From assembly GCF_014203715.1 (NCBI RefSeq), contig NZ_JACHJP010000011.1, positions 124,001 to 188,000 of the forward strand: a stretch of 64,000 nucleotides of DNA. The letters are read 5' to 3'. A program made the position numbers and the translations under genes. Below are positions 8,634 through 17,142 of the stretch, piece by piece. The DNA comes from Streptosporangium saharense (GTDB lineage Bacteria > Actinomycetota > Actinomycetes > Streptosporangiales > Streptosporangiaceae). How positions within the stretch are numbered: the first letter of the stretch is position 1; the number at the start of each line of letters is the position of its first letter. The notes beneath the pieces are model-generated. The model saw only the letters and a list, made by a program, of their open reading frames with translations. It did not search any database and had not been told where the DNA came from.

Positions 8634-11294
8634 GTGTCAGCTCACTCCGCCACCCGGGGTCGCGCGGGCTCTCCCTCACCCCGGCGAACAGGACGGCGAC
8701 TCGCCACCGCCCTGCTCGCCGTGGCCGTCGGCGCCCTGTCCTGCGTGGTCACCGCGGGTCCCGCCTCAGCAGAACCCGCCCCCGCCTACGACCACGGCAA
8801 GGACAAGAACACCGCCCCGGGCACCCACGGCCCGCTGCCCAAGGGTTTCTCCACGACCCAACTGACCGTGAAGTTCAAGCCGGGCCTCGCCGTACGGCTG
8901 CGCGAACAGGGACTGGTCGCCAAGGACTCCGGGGACGCCACCGAGATCCAACACGTGCTGGGCAAGTACCGGGACGCCACCATCCGGCCGCTGTCCTCGA
9001 CCCCCGAGACGAAGATCACCGAACAGCGCCTCCAACTGGAGAAACGGACCGGCCGTGAACTGCCCGACCTGAACTCCTGGTTCGTCGTCACCGCCCCCAG
9101 GAGCGGCGTCGAAGGACTGCTCAGGGACCTCAACGCGCTGCCCTCGGTGGAGATCGCCCAGGCCAGGCTCCCCCTCGCGGCCCCCACCGAACCCCTGCGC
9201 ACCCACCAGAAGTATCTCAACCCCGCCACCTCCGTCCTGGGCGGAGGAGTCGACGCCGACTACGCCCACACCCAGACCGGCGGCAAGGGCGACGGCATCA
9301 CCGTCACCGACATCGAGTACCAGTCCAGCATCATCCCCCAGTACGGCGCGCAGACCGTCTCCGCAGGCGCCAACCACTCCCTGATGGTGGCCTGGGGCGC
9401 CACCCTCGGCGGAGAGGCCTGGTCCTGGGGCGACAACGGCCAGGGACAGCTCGGCATGGGCGACACCACGACCAGGAAGGTCCCGGCGCGCGTCCCCAGC
9501 CTGTCCCACGTCCTGACCGTCTCCGCGGGCAACGACTACTCCGTGGCCCTCAAGGACGACGGCACCGTCTGGACCTGGGGCGACAACAGCCAGGGCCAAC
9601 TCGGCAACGGCACCCTGACCGACAGCAAGGTCCCCGTCCAGGTCGCCGGAATCTCCAACGCCGTGGCCATCAGCGCCGGACCCGGCCACGTCCTGGCCAC
9701 CCTCTCCGACGGCACCGTACGCGCCTGGGGAGACAACAGTCAGGGCCAGCTCGGCTACGGCGGATCCGACTCCCCCGTCGCCATCACCGTCCCCGGCCTC
9801 ACCGGCGTCTTCACCGGCGCCGGAAGCGTCGCGGCGGGCACCGCCCACTCCGTCGCCCTCCTGGCCGACGGCACCGTCAAAGCCTGGGGCGACAACAGCC
9901 AGGGGCAACTCGGCGACGGCACCACCACCGACCACATCACCCCCGCCGCCGTCACCGGCCTGACCGACGTCACCCAGGTCAGCGGCCGCGGCGACCACGT
10001 CCTCGCCCTCCTGACCGGCGCCACCGTCAAGGCGTGGGGAGACAACGGCCAGGGGCAGATCGGCGACGGCACCACCACCGACCGCAAGACCCCGGTCACC
10101 GTCCCCGGCCTGACCGGCGTCAACGGCGTCTCCGCGGGCACCCTGCACAGCGTCGCCACGACCTTCTCCACGACCACCTACGCCTGGGGAGACAACGCCC
10201 AGAGCCAGCTCGGCGACGGCACCATCGTCGACCGCACCTCCCCCGTCACGATCTCCGTCGCCGCGGACCAGATCGCGGCGGGCGCGATCCACAACGTCGG
10301 CAAGGCAGGCCAGTGGTTCTACGTCTGGGGCGCCAACGGCAGCGGCCGCCTCGGCGACGGAACCACCACCCCGAGAACCGCCCCGACCCAGCTCAACGGC
10401 CTGGCCACCCGCTGGAACCTCTGCCACGAGGACCTCGCGGCACACGTCGCGACCGGTCAGATCGTCCAGGTGCCGCCCGTCTTCGGCGACGCCTGCGTCA
10501 ACGACCCCGCCATCTACCACGGCACCGCCGTCGCCGGAGTCATCGGCGCCCAGGACGACAACGGCCTCGGCATGGCGGGCATCGCACCGCACGCCACCCT
10601 CCACCTGTCCGGCACCGACGTCCCCGACTCCGTCGCCTACGCCACCGCCCACTCGGGACCCGGCGACGTGATCCTCTACGAGATCGGGGTGACCCCCACC
10701 GGCTCCGGCGGCCCCTGGTACCCCTGGGAGGTCGAGAGCAACATCTACGACCAGACCGTCCTGGCCACCGCCGCCGGAGTGACCGTCATCGAGGCCGCGG
10801 GCAACGGCGGCAACAACCTCGACGACCCCACCGACACCTACGCCACGACCATCATGGGCCGCCCCGACTCCGGCGCCATCATGGTCGGCGCCGGAGCCTC
10901 CCCCAGCCCCGGCGGCGTCAACTGCCACGGATCCGGCGCCCCCACCGAACTGACCGCGATGAGCTTCTCCACCTACGGCTCCCGCCTCGACGTCCAGGCC
11001 TACGGCGTCTGCGTGGCGACCCTCGGCATCCCCTCGGTGCGGGACCTGACCCCCTCGGAGAGCAACCCCAACAAGAACTACACCGGCACCTTCAGCGGCA
11101 CCTCAAGCGCCAGCGCCATCGTCGCCGGAACCGTCGCCGCCCTCCAGGGAGTCGCCAAGGCCGGAAGCGGCGTCCTCACCCCCGCCCAAGTCCGCGACAC
11201 CCTCAAACTCACCGGCACGGCCCAGCCCACCGGCGACCCCCACCACATCGGCCCCCGCCCCGACCTCCACGCCGCCATCGACTCCCTGCCATAA
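8634..11294 (+). CDS. Secreted subtilisin-like (S8) protease with an RCC1 propeller inserted in its catalytic domain
   Basis: This 886-residue exported serine protease starts at GTG 8634 after AAAGGAG; an upstream in-frame ATG at 8493 lacks a ribosome binding site. A signal peptide (about 1-46, ending GPASA) and an inhibitor-I9-like propeptide precede the S8 domain. The catalytic residues read as Asp226 (VTDIEY), His629 (YHGTAVAG) and Ser824 (GTSSASA), with the oxyanion Asn in AAGNGG. Between Asp and His, residues about 240-592 are seven WGDN-type RCC1 repeats, enough for one closed seven-bladed propeller. The triad is intact, so the protein is probably active. Its target is unknown. Confidence 0.9.
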   Translation: MSAHSATRGRAGSPSPRRTGRRLATALLAVAVGALSCVVTAGPASAEPAPAYDHGKDKNTAPGTHGPLPKGFSTTQLTVKFKPGLAVRLREQGLVAKDSGDATEIQHVLGKYRDATIRPLSSTPETKITEQRLQLEKRTGRELPDLNSWFVVTAPRSGVEGLLRDLNALPSVEIAQARLPLAAPTEPLRTHQKYLNPATSVLGGGVDADYAHTQTGGKGDGITVTDIEYQSSIIPQYGAQTVSAGANHSLMVAWGATLGGEAWSWGDNGQGQLGMGDTTTRKVPARVPSLSHVLTVSAGNDYSVALKDDGTVWTWGDNSQGQLGNGTLTDSKVPVQVAGISNAVAISAGPGHVLATLSDGTVRAWGDNSQGQLGYGGSDSPVAITVPGLTGVFTGAGSVAAGTAHSVALLADGTVKAWGDNSQGQLGDGTTTDHITPAAVTGLTDVTQVSGRGDHVLALLTGATVKAWGDNGQGQIGDGTTTDRKTPVTVPGLTGVNGVSAGTLHSVATTFSTTTYAWGDNAQSQLGDGTIVDRTSPVTISVAADQIAAGAIHNVGKAGQWFYVWGANGSGRLGDGTTTPRTAPTQLNGLATRWNLCHEDLAAHVATGQIVQVPPVFGDACVNDPAIYHGTAVAGVIGAQDDNGLGMAGIAPHATLHLSGTDVPDSVAYATAHSGPGDVILYEIGVTPTGSGGPWYPWEVESNIYDQTVLATAAGVTVIEAAGNGGNNLDDPTDTYATTIMGRPDSGAIMVGAGASPSPGGVNCHGSGAPTELTAMSFSTYGSRLDVQAYGVCVATLGIPSVRDLTPSESNPNKNYTGTFSGTSSASAIVAGTVAALQGVAKAGSGVLTPAQVRDTLKLTGTAQPTGDPHHIGPRPDLHAAIDSLP
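9350..10404 (+). repeat. Seven tandem RCC1-like repeats, about 50 codons each
   Basis: Each repeat ends in a W-G-D/A-N-x-x-x-x-Q/R-L/I-G core. The cores begin SWGDNGQGQLG, TWGDNSQGQLG, AWGDNSQGQLG (twice), AWGDNGQGQIG, AWGDNAQSQLG and VWGANGSGRLG. DNA identity between repeats 2-5 is high, which suggests recent duplication or gene conversion within the array. Confidence 0.88.
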
Positions 11295-11313
11295 AGCGCC
11301 GTAGACACACAGG

Positions 11314-11344
11314 ACGGGCCACGGGGGTGTCTCCCGTGGCCCGT
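11314..11344. terminator. Bidirectional hairpin between convergent protease and VOC genes
   Basis: Perfect 12-bp arms ACGGGCCACGGG and CCCGTGGCCCGT flank a 7-nt loop. The hairpin sits 20 nt after the protease stop and 4 nt before the stop of the opposite-strand VOC gene, so it can serve both. Confidence 0.85.
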
Positions 11345-11347
11345 TCC

Positions 11348-11755
11348 TCACCCCGCCGGATGCCCCCGGTAGGTACCGAACGACCACCGGTTGCCCTCCG
11401 GGTCGGCGACGATGAAGTCACGCGAACCGTAGTCCGTGTCCGTGAGCTCACGGACCGGACGCGCCCCCGCGGCGACCGCCCTGGCGAACAGCTCGTCGGG
11501 CGAGTCCGTCACGACGTAGGCGCCGAACGTGCCCGGCCTCAGCCCGCACGGATCGTCCGCCACCTCACGCGTCCCGCCGAGCATCACCCCGCCGCCCAGC
11601 GGCCAGGACAGCTCGGCGTGATCGACCCGCTCCCCCTCGCCGTAGACCACGGTCTCCTCGAAACCGAACGCCTCCACGAGGAAGCGGATGAGGCCACGGG
11701 GATCCCGGGCACGCAGCATGGGCCACACCTGGGGCCGTGGAGTTGTCTCGTTCAT
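11348..11755 (-). CDS. VOC-family (glyoxalase/bleomycin-resistance fold) protein
   Basis: This 135-residue protein has the paired beta-alpha-beta-beta-beta fold of the vicinal oxygen chelate superfamily. It has PMLRARDPRGLIRFLVEAFGF at the start and FIVADPEGNRWSFGTY at the end, as in PhnB/YycE-like members. The function could be a small-molecule binding, resistance or isomerase role; metal-ligand positions are not clear enough to choose. The ATG at 11755 overlaps the stop of the upstream AraC gene in an ATGA arrangement, so the two are co-translated and the regulator probably controls this gene. Confidence 0.85.
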   Translation of the reverse strand: MNETTPRPQVWPMLRARDPRGLIRFLVEAFGFEETVVYGEGERVDHAELSWPLGGGVMLGGTREVADDPCGLRPGTFGAYVVTDSPDELFARAVAAGARPVRELTDTDYGSRDFIVADPEGNRWSFGTYRGHPAG

Positions 11756-12618
11756 GCACCCGAGTCTTCCGCCAGCGCGGCACCCCAGGCTTGGACGTTT
11801 CGGAACTCCTCCGCCAGCCACCGGCTCGGCGGACACCCCGCGAGCGCGCCGAACTCCCTGGCCAGATGGGCCTGGTCACAGTAGCCGGACCCGGCCGCCA
11901 GATCGGCGAGCGTCAACCGCCCACCCAGCTCCCCCAGCGCCGCCGCCCGCCGCAACCGGCGCCGCGCCCGGTCGAACCGCACGACCCGCGCCGCCTCCTT
12001 CGGCCGCAGACCGATCTCCTCGGCGAACCTCCGGCTCAGGTAACGGCCACTCCAGCCAACCTCCCGGGCCAGCTCGGCCACGCTCACCGAACCCTCCGAG
12101 GACATCAGCAGCCCCCACGCCCGCGCCACCTCGGCCGGCATCGTCCGCTCCACCCGCACCCGCGCCAGCAGCTCGGCGTCCAGGGCCGCGAACCGCCCCG
12201 CCCAGTCCTCGCCTTCGAGCATCCGCTCGCGCAGCCGTCCCGCCCAGTCCCCCATGACCTCCGACAGGTGCAGGTCGGCCCCGGCCAGCTCCCCCGCGGG
12301 AAGCCCGAGCAGCGCCCGCGCCCCCGGCGGGGTCAGCGTGAGCTGGACACCCGACTGCCGCCCGTCATGGGTGATCAGCGCCGACGTGGTGTGCAGGCCA
12401 CCGACCAGCGTGTCGTAGCGCTCGGGCCCCGCCCGCCCGTCCGAGCGCACCGAGAGCACCAGCGGCTCGTCGAGGGTGACGATCAACGTGAGGTACGGCG
12501 AGGGCAGGCCACGGTGGCGTCCCGGCTCCCGCCCCACCTCCCGGTAGCCGGTGTAGCTCGCGACGAACTGCCGCAACACGGGCGGCGGGCGCCGTACGGT
12601 GAACTCGGGCTCGGTCAT
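11752..12618 (-). CDS. AraC-family transcriptional regulator
   Basis: This 288-residue regulator has an N-terminal ligand-like domain (PPPVLRQFVASYTGY, DUF6597-like) and a C-terminal double helix-turn-helix. The first HTH is SVAELAREVGWSGRYLSRRFAEEIG near residues 178-202. The second is LADLAAGSGYCDQAHLAREFGALAG near 240-264, with the conserved P-S-R-W after it. The start has a GGAGGTGACGG ribosome binding site. It is the first gene of a two-gene operon with the VOC protein and is divergent from the nucleotidyltransferase gene. Confidence 0.9.
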   Translation of the reverse strand: MTEPEFTVRRPPPVLRQFVASYTGYREVGREPGRHRGLPSPYLTLIVTLDEPLVLSVRSDGRAGPERYDTLVGGLHTTSALITHDGRQSGVQLTLTPPGARALLGLPAGELAGADLHLSEVMGDWAGRLRERMLEGEDWAGRFAALDAELLARVRVERTMPAEVARAWGLLMSSEGSVSVAELAREVGWSGRYLSRRFAEEIGLRPKEAARVVRFDRARRRLRRAAALGELGGRLTLADLAAGSGYCDQAHLAREFGALAGCPPSRWLAEEFRNVQAWGAALAEDSGA

Positions 12619-12755
12619 CCGTCACCTCCGACCGCTCGTGGACCCGCGGCCAGCCTACCCACGGCCCTCGTTGCGATTTGTCTGTCCTTTTTGCCGGGAA
12701 AATCATCTAACCCGGCGCCTTTACAATGTAGATCAACTTCAGAGAAGATGGGTGG

Positions 12756-13802
12756 ATGACGATGAACGCCGCGGAGGCACGGGCGACGGCGGCCAGGTGG
12801 ATCGCCGAGCACTCCCCGGGCATCCCGGGCTTCGTGGGCGCCTTCCTCAGCGGCTCCGTGGCCTGGCTGCCCGCCGACGCCCCCCTCTCCCCCGCCTCCG
12901 ACGTCGACGTCATGGTCGTCCTCTCGACCCGGCGTCCCCCGCCGAAGCCCGGCAAGTTCCGCTACGGCGGAGCACTGCTTGAGATCACCTACCTGGGCTG
13001 GGAGCCGGTGCCGTCGAGCGAGGAGGTCCTGGGCTCCTACCACCTGGCGGGCGCGCTGCGGGGCGACACGGTCCTGGCCGACCCCACGGGCGCGCTGGGC
13101 GCGCTGCGGGAGGCGGTCTCCAGGGGCTACGCCAGACGGAAGTGGGTGCTCAGACGCTGCGAGGAGGCGGAGAACAAGGTCACCGACGGGCTCGCGGCGC
13201 TCGCAGCGCTCGACGTCTTGGCCCCGCCGTACGACCGGGTGACGGGGTGGCTGTTCCCGACCGGGGTGACCACGCACGTGCTGCTGACCGCAGGGTTGCG
13301 CAATCCCACCGTACGGCTGCGCTACCTGGCGGCGCGGTCGCTGCTGCTGGAGTACGGCAGGCCGGAGGTCCACGAGGAGCTGCTGGAGTTGCTCGGCTGC
13401 GCGCACCTGGACGCGGAACGCGTGGCGCGCCACCTGAGGACGATGACGGAGGCCTTCGACGCCGCCTCGGCGGGTCCCGCGACGCCGTACCCCTTCGCCT
13501 CGGACATCGCGGAGGCGGCGCGGCCGGTCGCGGTCGGCGGCGGCCACGACCTGCTGGCGCGCGGCCACCACCGGGAGGCGGTCTTCTGGATCGCCGCGAC
13601 CTACGCCCGCTGCCTGAAGATCCTGGCCCACGACGGCCGGGAGGCGGCCTTCATGCCCGGTTTCCTCGACCTGGCCGGGGACCTGGGGGTCGAGACCGCC
13701 GCGGGCCTGCGTGAGCGCGCGCTGCGGGTGCGCGCCTACCTGCCGCGCCTCAGACGGGTCAGGGACGACATCCTCGCGGCGAACCCGGACATCACCGGTT
13801 AG
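12756..13802 (+). CDS. Nucleotidyltransferase-fold protein
   Basis: The 348-residue protein starts with a DNA polymerase beta-type nucleotidyltransferase signature: FLSGSVAWLPADAPLSPASDVDVMVVL (residues about 29-55), which supplies the GS and DxD metal-binding motif. The remainder is helical and resembles proteins annotated as nucleotidyltransferase domain-containing. The substrate is unknown; aminoglycoside-type adenylylation is possible but not shown. The ATG at 12756 follows a GATGGGTGG ribosome binding site. Its stop codon overlaps the stop of the convergent GNAT gene by four bases. A TACAAT sequence at 12722-12727 may be its -10 box. Confidence 0.8.
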   Translation: MTMNAAEARATAARWIAEHSPGIPGFVGAFLSGSVAWLPADAPLSPASDVDVMVVLSTRRPPPKPGKFRYGGALLEITYLGWEPVPSSEEVLGSYHLAGALRGDTVLADPTGALGALREAVSRGYARRKWVLRRCEEAENKVTDGLAALAALDVLAPPYDRVTGWLFPTGVTTHVLLTAGLRNPTVRLRYLAARSLLLEYGRPEVHEELLELLGCAHLDAERVARHLRTMTEAFDAASAGPATPYPFASDIAEAARPVAVGGGHDLLARGHHREAVFWIAATYARCLKILAHDGREAAFMPGFLDLAGDLGVETAAGLRERALRVRAYLPRLRRVRDDILAANPDITG

Positions 13803-14368
13803 CGGCGGGCACGCCACTCGCGCCGCAGGATCGCGTAGACGACCTCGTCCGTCCACTCCCCCTTGACGAACTCGTTCTCCACCAGGTGGGCCTCGCGGCG
13901 CATGCCCACGCGTTCGAGGACGCGGGCCGAGGCGTCGTTGCGGGCGTCGATCCGGCCGAAGATCCGGTGCAGGCCCATGCCGTCGAAGCCGAGTTCGAGC
14001 AGGGCCGCGACCGTCTCTGTGGCGTATCCCCTGCCGTGGTGGCGGGGGTGGAAGACGTAGCCGACCTCCGCGCTGCGGTGCTGCTCGCTCTGCCAGAACA
14101 GCATCGCGTCACCGATCAGCTCGCCGGTCTCGGCGAGTTCGACCGCCACGGTGATCGGCTGCTTCTCCTCGGTCAGCGTCGTCTGCCCGATCCTGATCTC
14201 CAGCGCCTCGGCGGACTCGTCGAGGTCGCGGGGCTCCCAGTACACGTACCGGGCGACCTCGGGCAGCGACTGGATGGCGTTCAGCCCCTCCAGGTCGTCA
14301 TGGTTGAAGGGGCGCAGGATCAGGCGGTCGGTACGGATGGGGAAGGTCGGGGAGAAAGGCATCAGCAT
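13799..14368 (-). CDS. GNAT acetyltransferase (RimJ/RimL-like)
   Basis: This 189-residue GNAT protein of the RimJ/RimL group starts FPIRTDRLILRPFNHDDLEGL, and its acetyl-CoA loop HHGRGYATET lies near residue 110, followed by RIFGRIDARNDASARVLERVGM. It is expected to acetylate an amino group on a protein N-terminus or small molecule; the substrate is not readable. The start at 14368 lacks a ribosome binding site and has TAGCCT six bases upstream, suggesting a leaderless message. The stop overlaps that of the convergent nucleotidyltransferase gene. Confidence 0.9.
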   Translation of the reverse strand: MLMPFSPTFPIRTDRLILRPFNHDDLEGLNAIQSLPEVARYVYWEPRDLDESAEALEIRIGQTTLTEEKQPITVAVELAETGELIGDAMLFWQSEQHRSAEVGYVFHPRHHGRGYATETVAALLELGFDGMGLHRIFGRIDARNDASARVLERVGMRREAHLVENEFVKGEWTDEVVYAILRREWRARR

Positions 14369-14374
14369 CCGGAC

Positions 14375-14380
14375 AGGCTA
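14375..14380 (-). promoter_or_regulatory. -10 box TAGCCT, leaderless type
   Basis: TAGCCT on the minus strand ends 6 nt before the GNAT ATG, and no Shine-Dalgarno sequence is present. Confidence 0.4.
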
Positions 14381-14433
14381 GGGCACCCAGCCCGTAACGG
14401 GCGACAGCGTTTTCCCTCCGGCGTTTCCGCTGG

Positions 14434-15426
14434 TCAGGAGCCCTCTCGCGGGCCGGGGCCGTACAGGTCGCGGAGTCCCGCGGCTGTTTCGGTCATCATC
14501 TCGCGCAGTTCCGGTGGTTCGAGCACCTCAAGGTCCGCGCCCATGCGCAGCAGCAGCCAGTGGGCGTGCCTGGTCGACTCGGTCGGCAGGCGCAGCGTGG
14601 TCCAGCCCCGCTCGTCCGGTGGCTCCGCCTCCATCAGGGCGGTATCGACGAGTTCGGCGCCCACGGCGTAGCGGAGCATCTTCATGGCCTCCGGCGCGAC
14701 CCGCACCAGGGCGTGCCCGGTGTGCATGCGGGCGCGGAACTCGGCCGAGTAGTTCTCCCAGAACGCGGACAGGTCGAACCCGGCCGGCCGTTCGAAGCGG
14801 CCGTCGAGGATCTCGGCGGTCACGATCCGTGATACGCGGTAGGTGCGCGGCCCTCCCCCGTCGGCCGCCGCGACGAGATACCACGTCCCCCCTTTGAGGA
14901 CCAGCCCGTACGGCTGCGCCAGCCGCTCGACCTCGCGCGGCCCCCAGCGCCGGTAGACCATGCGGATCGGCCGCTGCTCCCAGACCGCCTCGGCGACGTC
15001 GGACAGGAAGGGGGTCTCGTCGGCGTCGCGGTACCACCCGGGGACGTCGAGGTGGAAGCGCTCACGCATCCTGGTGGCGTGGGACCGCGGCTCGGGGGGC
15101 AGGGCGGCGAGCAGCTTGAGCTCGGCGTTCGCCGCGATCTCCCCGAGGCCGAGTTCGGCCGCGGGCCCCGGCAGCGCCGCGAGGAACAGCGAGGAGGCCT
15201 CCTCGGCGGTCAGGCCGTTGAGCCGGGTGCGGTAGCCGTCCAGCAACTGGTATCCCCCGGTGGGTCCCCGGTCGGCGTAGACGGGCACGCCCGCCGACGA
15301 CAGCGCCTCGACGTCCCGGTAGACCGTGCGGACCGAAACCTCCAGCTCCCCGGCGAGCTCGGTGGCCGTCATCCGCCCCCGGGTCTGCAGAAGCAGCAGC
15401 AGGGACAGCAGACGACTCGCACGCAT
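14434..15426 (-). CDS. YafY-type transcriptional regulator with WYL domain
   Basis: This 330-residue protein has an N-terminal HTH_11 winged helix (MTATELAGELEVSVRTVYRDVEAL, residues about 19-42, with the wing YADRGPTGGYQL). A WYL domain follows in the middle (QPIRMVYRRWG, then PYGLVLKGGTWYLVAA near 170-185), with a WCX-like C-terminal extension. WYL domains bind nucleic acid or nucleotide ligands, and actinobacterial members often respond to DNA damage or regulate neighbours. No obvious partner gene is adjacent. A GACAAT box six bases before the ATG suggests leaderless transcription. Confidence 0.9.
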   Translation of the reverse strand: MRASRLLSLLLLLQTRGRMTATELAGELEVSVRTVYRDVEALSSAGVPVYADRGPTGGYQLLDGYRTRLNGLTAEEASSLFLAALPGPAAELGLGEIAANAELKLLAALPPEPRSHATRMRERFHLDVPGWYRDADETPFLSDVAEAVWEQRPIRMVYRRWGPREVERLAQPYGLVLKGGTWYLVAAADGGGPRTYRVSRIVTAEILDGRFERPAGFDLSAFWENYSAEFRARMHTGHALVRVAPEAMKMLRYAVGAELVDTALMEAEPPDERGWTTLRLPTESTRHAHWLLLRMGADLEVLEPPELREMMTETAAGLRDLYGPGPREGS

Positions 15427-15432
15427 ACGCCC

Positions 15433-15438
15433 ATTGTC
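15433..15438 (-). promoter_or_regulatory. -10 box GACAAT, leaderless type
   Basis: GACAAT on the minus strand ends 6 nt before the ATG of the WYL regulator, and no ribosome binding site is present. Confidence 0.4.
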
Positions 15439-15581
15439 CCGCAGCCTTGCGCCCTACGAGCTTCGCGGAAAGGCTCCTCGCGTGGAGGCGTCACGGGAGA
15501 AATAAGGACAAGGGAAGCGGTTGGGCACTTTCACAGCGGGCAAGGGCGAATAATCAACCCAGATCCCGACAAGGAGTCACG

Positions 15582-15869
15582 ATGCTCACATTGACGGACA
15601 CCGCTGCCCAGGTGATCAGGGACCTCAGCTCTCAGGTGGCGGAATCGGAGGACACCGGCGTCCGGATCTCCTCACAGCCGGACGGCACGGGCTCACTGAC
15701 GCTGTCGGTCGTGAACGGCCCGGAGACCGATGACAAGGTGGTCGAGACGGACGGGGCCAGGATCTTCCTGGACCAGGCCGCCGCTGACCTGCTCGACGAC
15801 AAGGCACTGGACGCCGACGTGGACGAGGGCGGCTCCGTGGCCTTCCTGGTCACCGAGCAGAACCGCTGA
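15582..15869 (+). CDS. HesB/IscA-like protein lacking the iron-sulfur cysteines
   Basis: This 95-residue protein has the HesB/IscA fold pattern: MLTLTDTAAQVIRDLSSQ at the start and ARIFLDQAAADLLDDKALDADV towards the end. IscA proteins use three cysteines to hold iron or a cluster, and none is present here. This cysteine-less variety is common in actinomycetes, usually annotated as an Fe-S assembly protein with no demonstrated role. The start has a strong AAGGAG ribosome binding site, 7 nt upstream. It is monocistronic. Classical cluster transfer is unlikely without the cysteines (inference). Confidence 0.85.
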   Translation: MLTLTDTAAQVIRDLSSQVAESEDTGVRISSQPDGTGSLTLSVVNGPETDDKVVETDGARIFLDQAAADLLDDKALDADVDEGGSVAFLVTEQNR

Positions 15870-16269
15870 CCGCTTCCCGGTGTCGCCTCTCCGGTGGTCG
15901 CCGGGAGGGGTGTCCTGACGGACGAGCCACCTCCCGGCGTTCCCCGGAAAAGGGGGGTGCGGACCGGAGGTCCGGGCGCACCGGGGAAGACCACGACGGG
16001 ACCGGGCGCCACGTGTGCACGTGACACCCGGTCCGCGGACGCGACGCCGGTCCCCGGCCACCCGCGCGTCCCGTCACGTCACCGGATGAGCGCCCGCCCT
16101 GGCACGGTGACGACGGGGTTCGCGCGGCGGCCGGGGACCGCCGCCACGGCGGGACGGCTGACCGCCCCGCCCACCGGTCCGCGCTGCACCGGCCCCACGG
16201 TGCGCCGGCCGGAGTATCCGGCACCGGTGTCCGCGCGCACGCGGGCACCGGTCATGACAGGCCGGTGCG
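15870..16269. other. 400-bp very GC-rich intergenic region
   Basis: No coding frame with a ribosome binding site or family resemblance was found between the HesB-like gene and the convergent dioxygenase. Several short GC inverted repeats occur. Only the hairpin at 16223-16252 stands out. Confidence 0.5.
16223..16252 (-). terminator. Hairpin after the intradiol dioxygenase gene
   Basis: The arms ACCGGTGTCCGCG (16223-16235) and CGCGGGCACCGGT (16240-16252) pair over 13 bp with one G-U and a 4-nt loop. The hairpin is 17 nt beyond the stop of the minus-strand gene. Confidence 0.65.
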
Positions 16270-17142
16270 TCAGACGCGCTGCCACAGGGCGGGAACGTTC
16301 GGCGGCTCCCAGCCGGGGTAGGCGGTGTGCGCCTGGATGCACCGGTAGTTGGAGCCGCCGTAGCTGACGACGTCACCGGCGTTGTAGCTCGTCCACGCGG
16401 CCCAGGTGCCACCGGGGTTGCCGGTCTGGGTCGGCGTCGGAGTCGGAGTGTTGCTGTTGGTGGGGGTGGGAGTGGGCGTCTGCGGCGTGCCCGTGAAGTT
16501 GAGCACGAAGTCGTAGGTCGCCTCACGGCCCGAGCCGACCGTCTTGACGTTCATCAGCAGGCGCGGGTCGTAGATGGTGTCCGTGTTGTTGCGCGGCTCA
16601 CCGGGGAAGTAAAGCTGGGTGGTCAGGATGCTCCGGCCGGGGGCCTGCACCTTCACGTGGATGTGACGGGTACGGCCCGGGTACAGACCCGGCACGATCG
16701 TGGTCAGCTTGAAACCACCCTGGGCGTTGGTGAACTGGTGCCCGCGGAAGGTGTAGCCGCTGTTGTCGTAGTTACCGGCGTTGTCCGCCTGCCAGAAGTC
16801 CAGCAGCGCGTTGGCGACCGGCTGGCAGGAGCGGTTGAACACGAAGCCGCTCACGGTCAGCGCCGTGCCCGCGCCGGTCAGCGTGTCGCGCAGCGGGGAA
16901 CCCGGCTTGAAGTACGGGCCCTCGGTCTGGGCGATCGTGGCGGGGTCGCCACTGCCGCAGTACGGCGTCGGGTCGAGCAGCTTGCCCTCTTGCTTCGCGT
17001 CCCGGGCCAGGGCGGGAACCCCGCCCATGAGCAGCGGGATCGGGGCACCTATGATGGCGGCCTTCAGCAGGGTCTTACGGCTGATGCCCCTGGTGTCATT
17101 CTCTTCGTCGAATTCCTCGACGGGGGTGTTCTCGGCGTCCAC
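16270..17142 (-). CDS. Secreted intradiol ring-cleavage dioxygenase with C-terminal CBM5/12
   Basis: The 290-residue protein cleaves catechol-type aromatics between the hydroxyls using Fe(III). After an N-terminal acidic stretch comes a Tat-like signal with the RK variant ISRKTLLK and a hydrophobic core. The dioxygenase domain (about residues 55-215) shows TEGPYF, DFWQADNAGNYD and the metal-binding PGRTRHIHVKV. A Thr/Pro/Asn linker then leads to a 45-residue carbohydrate-binding module (WTSYNAGDVVSYGGSNY). The GTG start at 17142 is set by AAGGAGG. The same fusion is known from Streptomyces sp. SirexAA-E, where it attacks lignin-related phenols on biomass. Confidence 0.9.
   Translation of the reverse strand: MDAENTPVEEFDEENDTRGISRKTLLKAAIIGAPIPLLMGGVPALARDAKQEGKLLDPTPYCGSGDPATIAQTEGPYFKPGSPLRDTLTGAGTALTVSGFVFNRSCQPVANALLDFWQADNAGNYDNSGYTFRGHQFTNAQGGFKLTTIVPGLYPGRTRHIHVKVQAPGRSILTTQLYFPGEPRNNTDTIYDPRLLMNVKTVGSGREATYDFVLNFTGTPQTPTPTPTNSNTPTPTPTQTGNPGGTWAAWTSYNAGDVVSYGGSNYRCIQAHTAYPGWEPPNVPALWQRV

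Noticed and set aside
8766..10928. 720-codon open frame on the minus strand
   Set aside because: It is antisense to the S8/RCC1 protease. The apparent repeats are the reverse of the RCC1 repeats, and no ribosome binding site or family resemblance is seen.
12691..12727. TTGCCG to TACAAT promoter for the nucleotidyltransferase
   Set aside because: The spacing is 25 nt, too long for one promoter. Only the TACAAT alone is kept as a possible -10.
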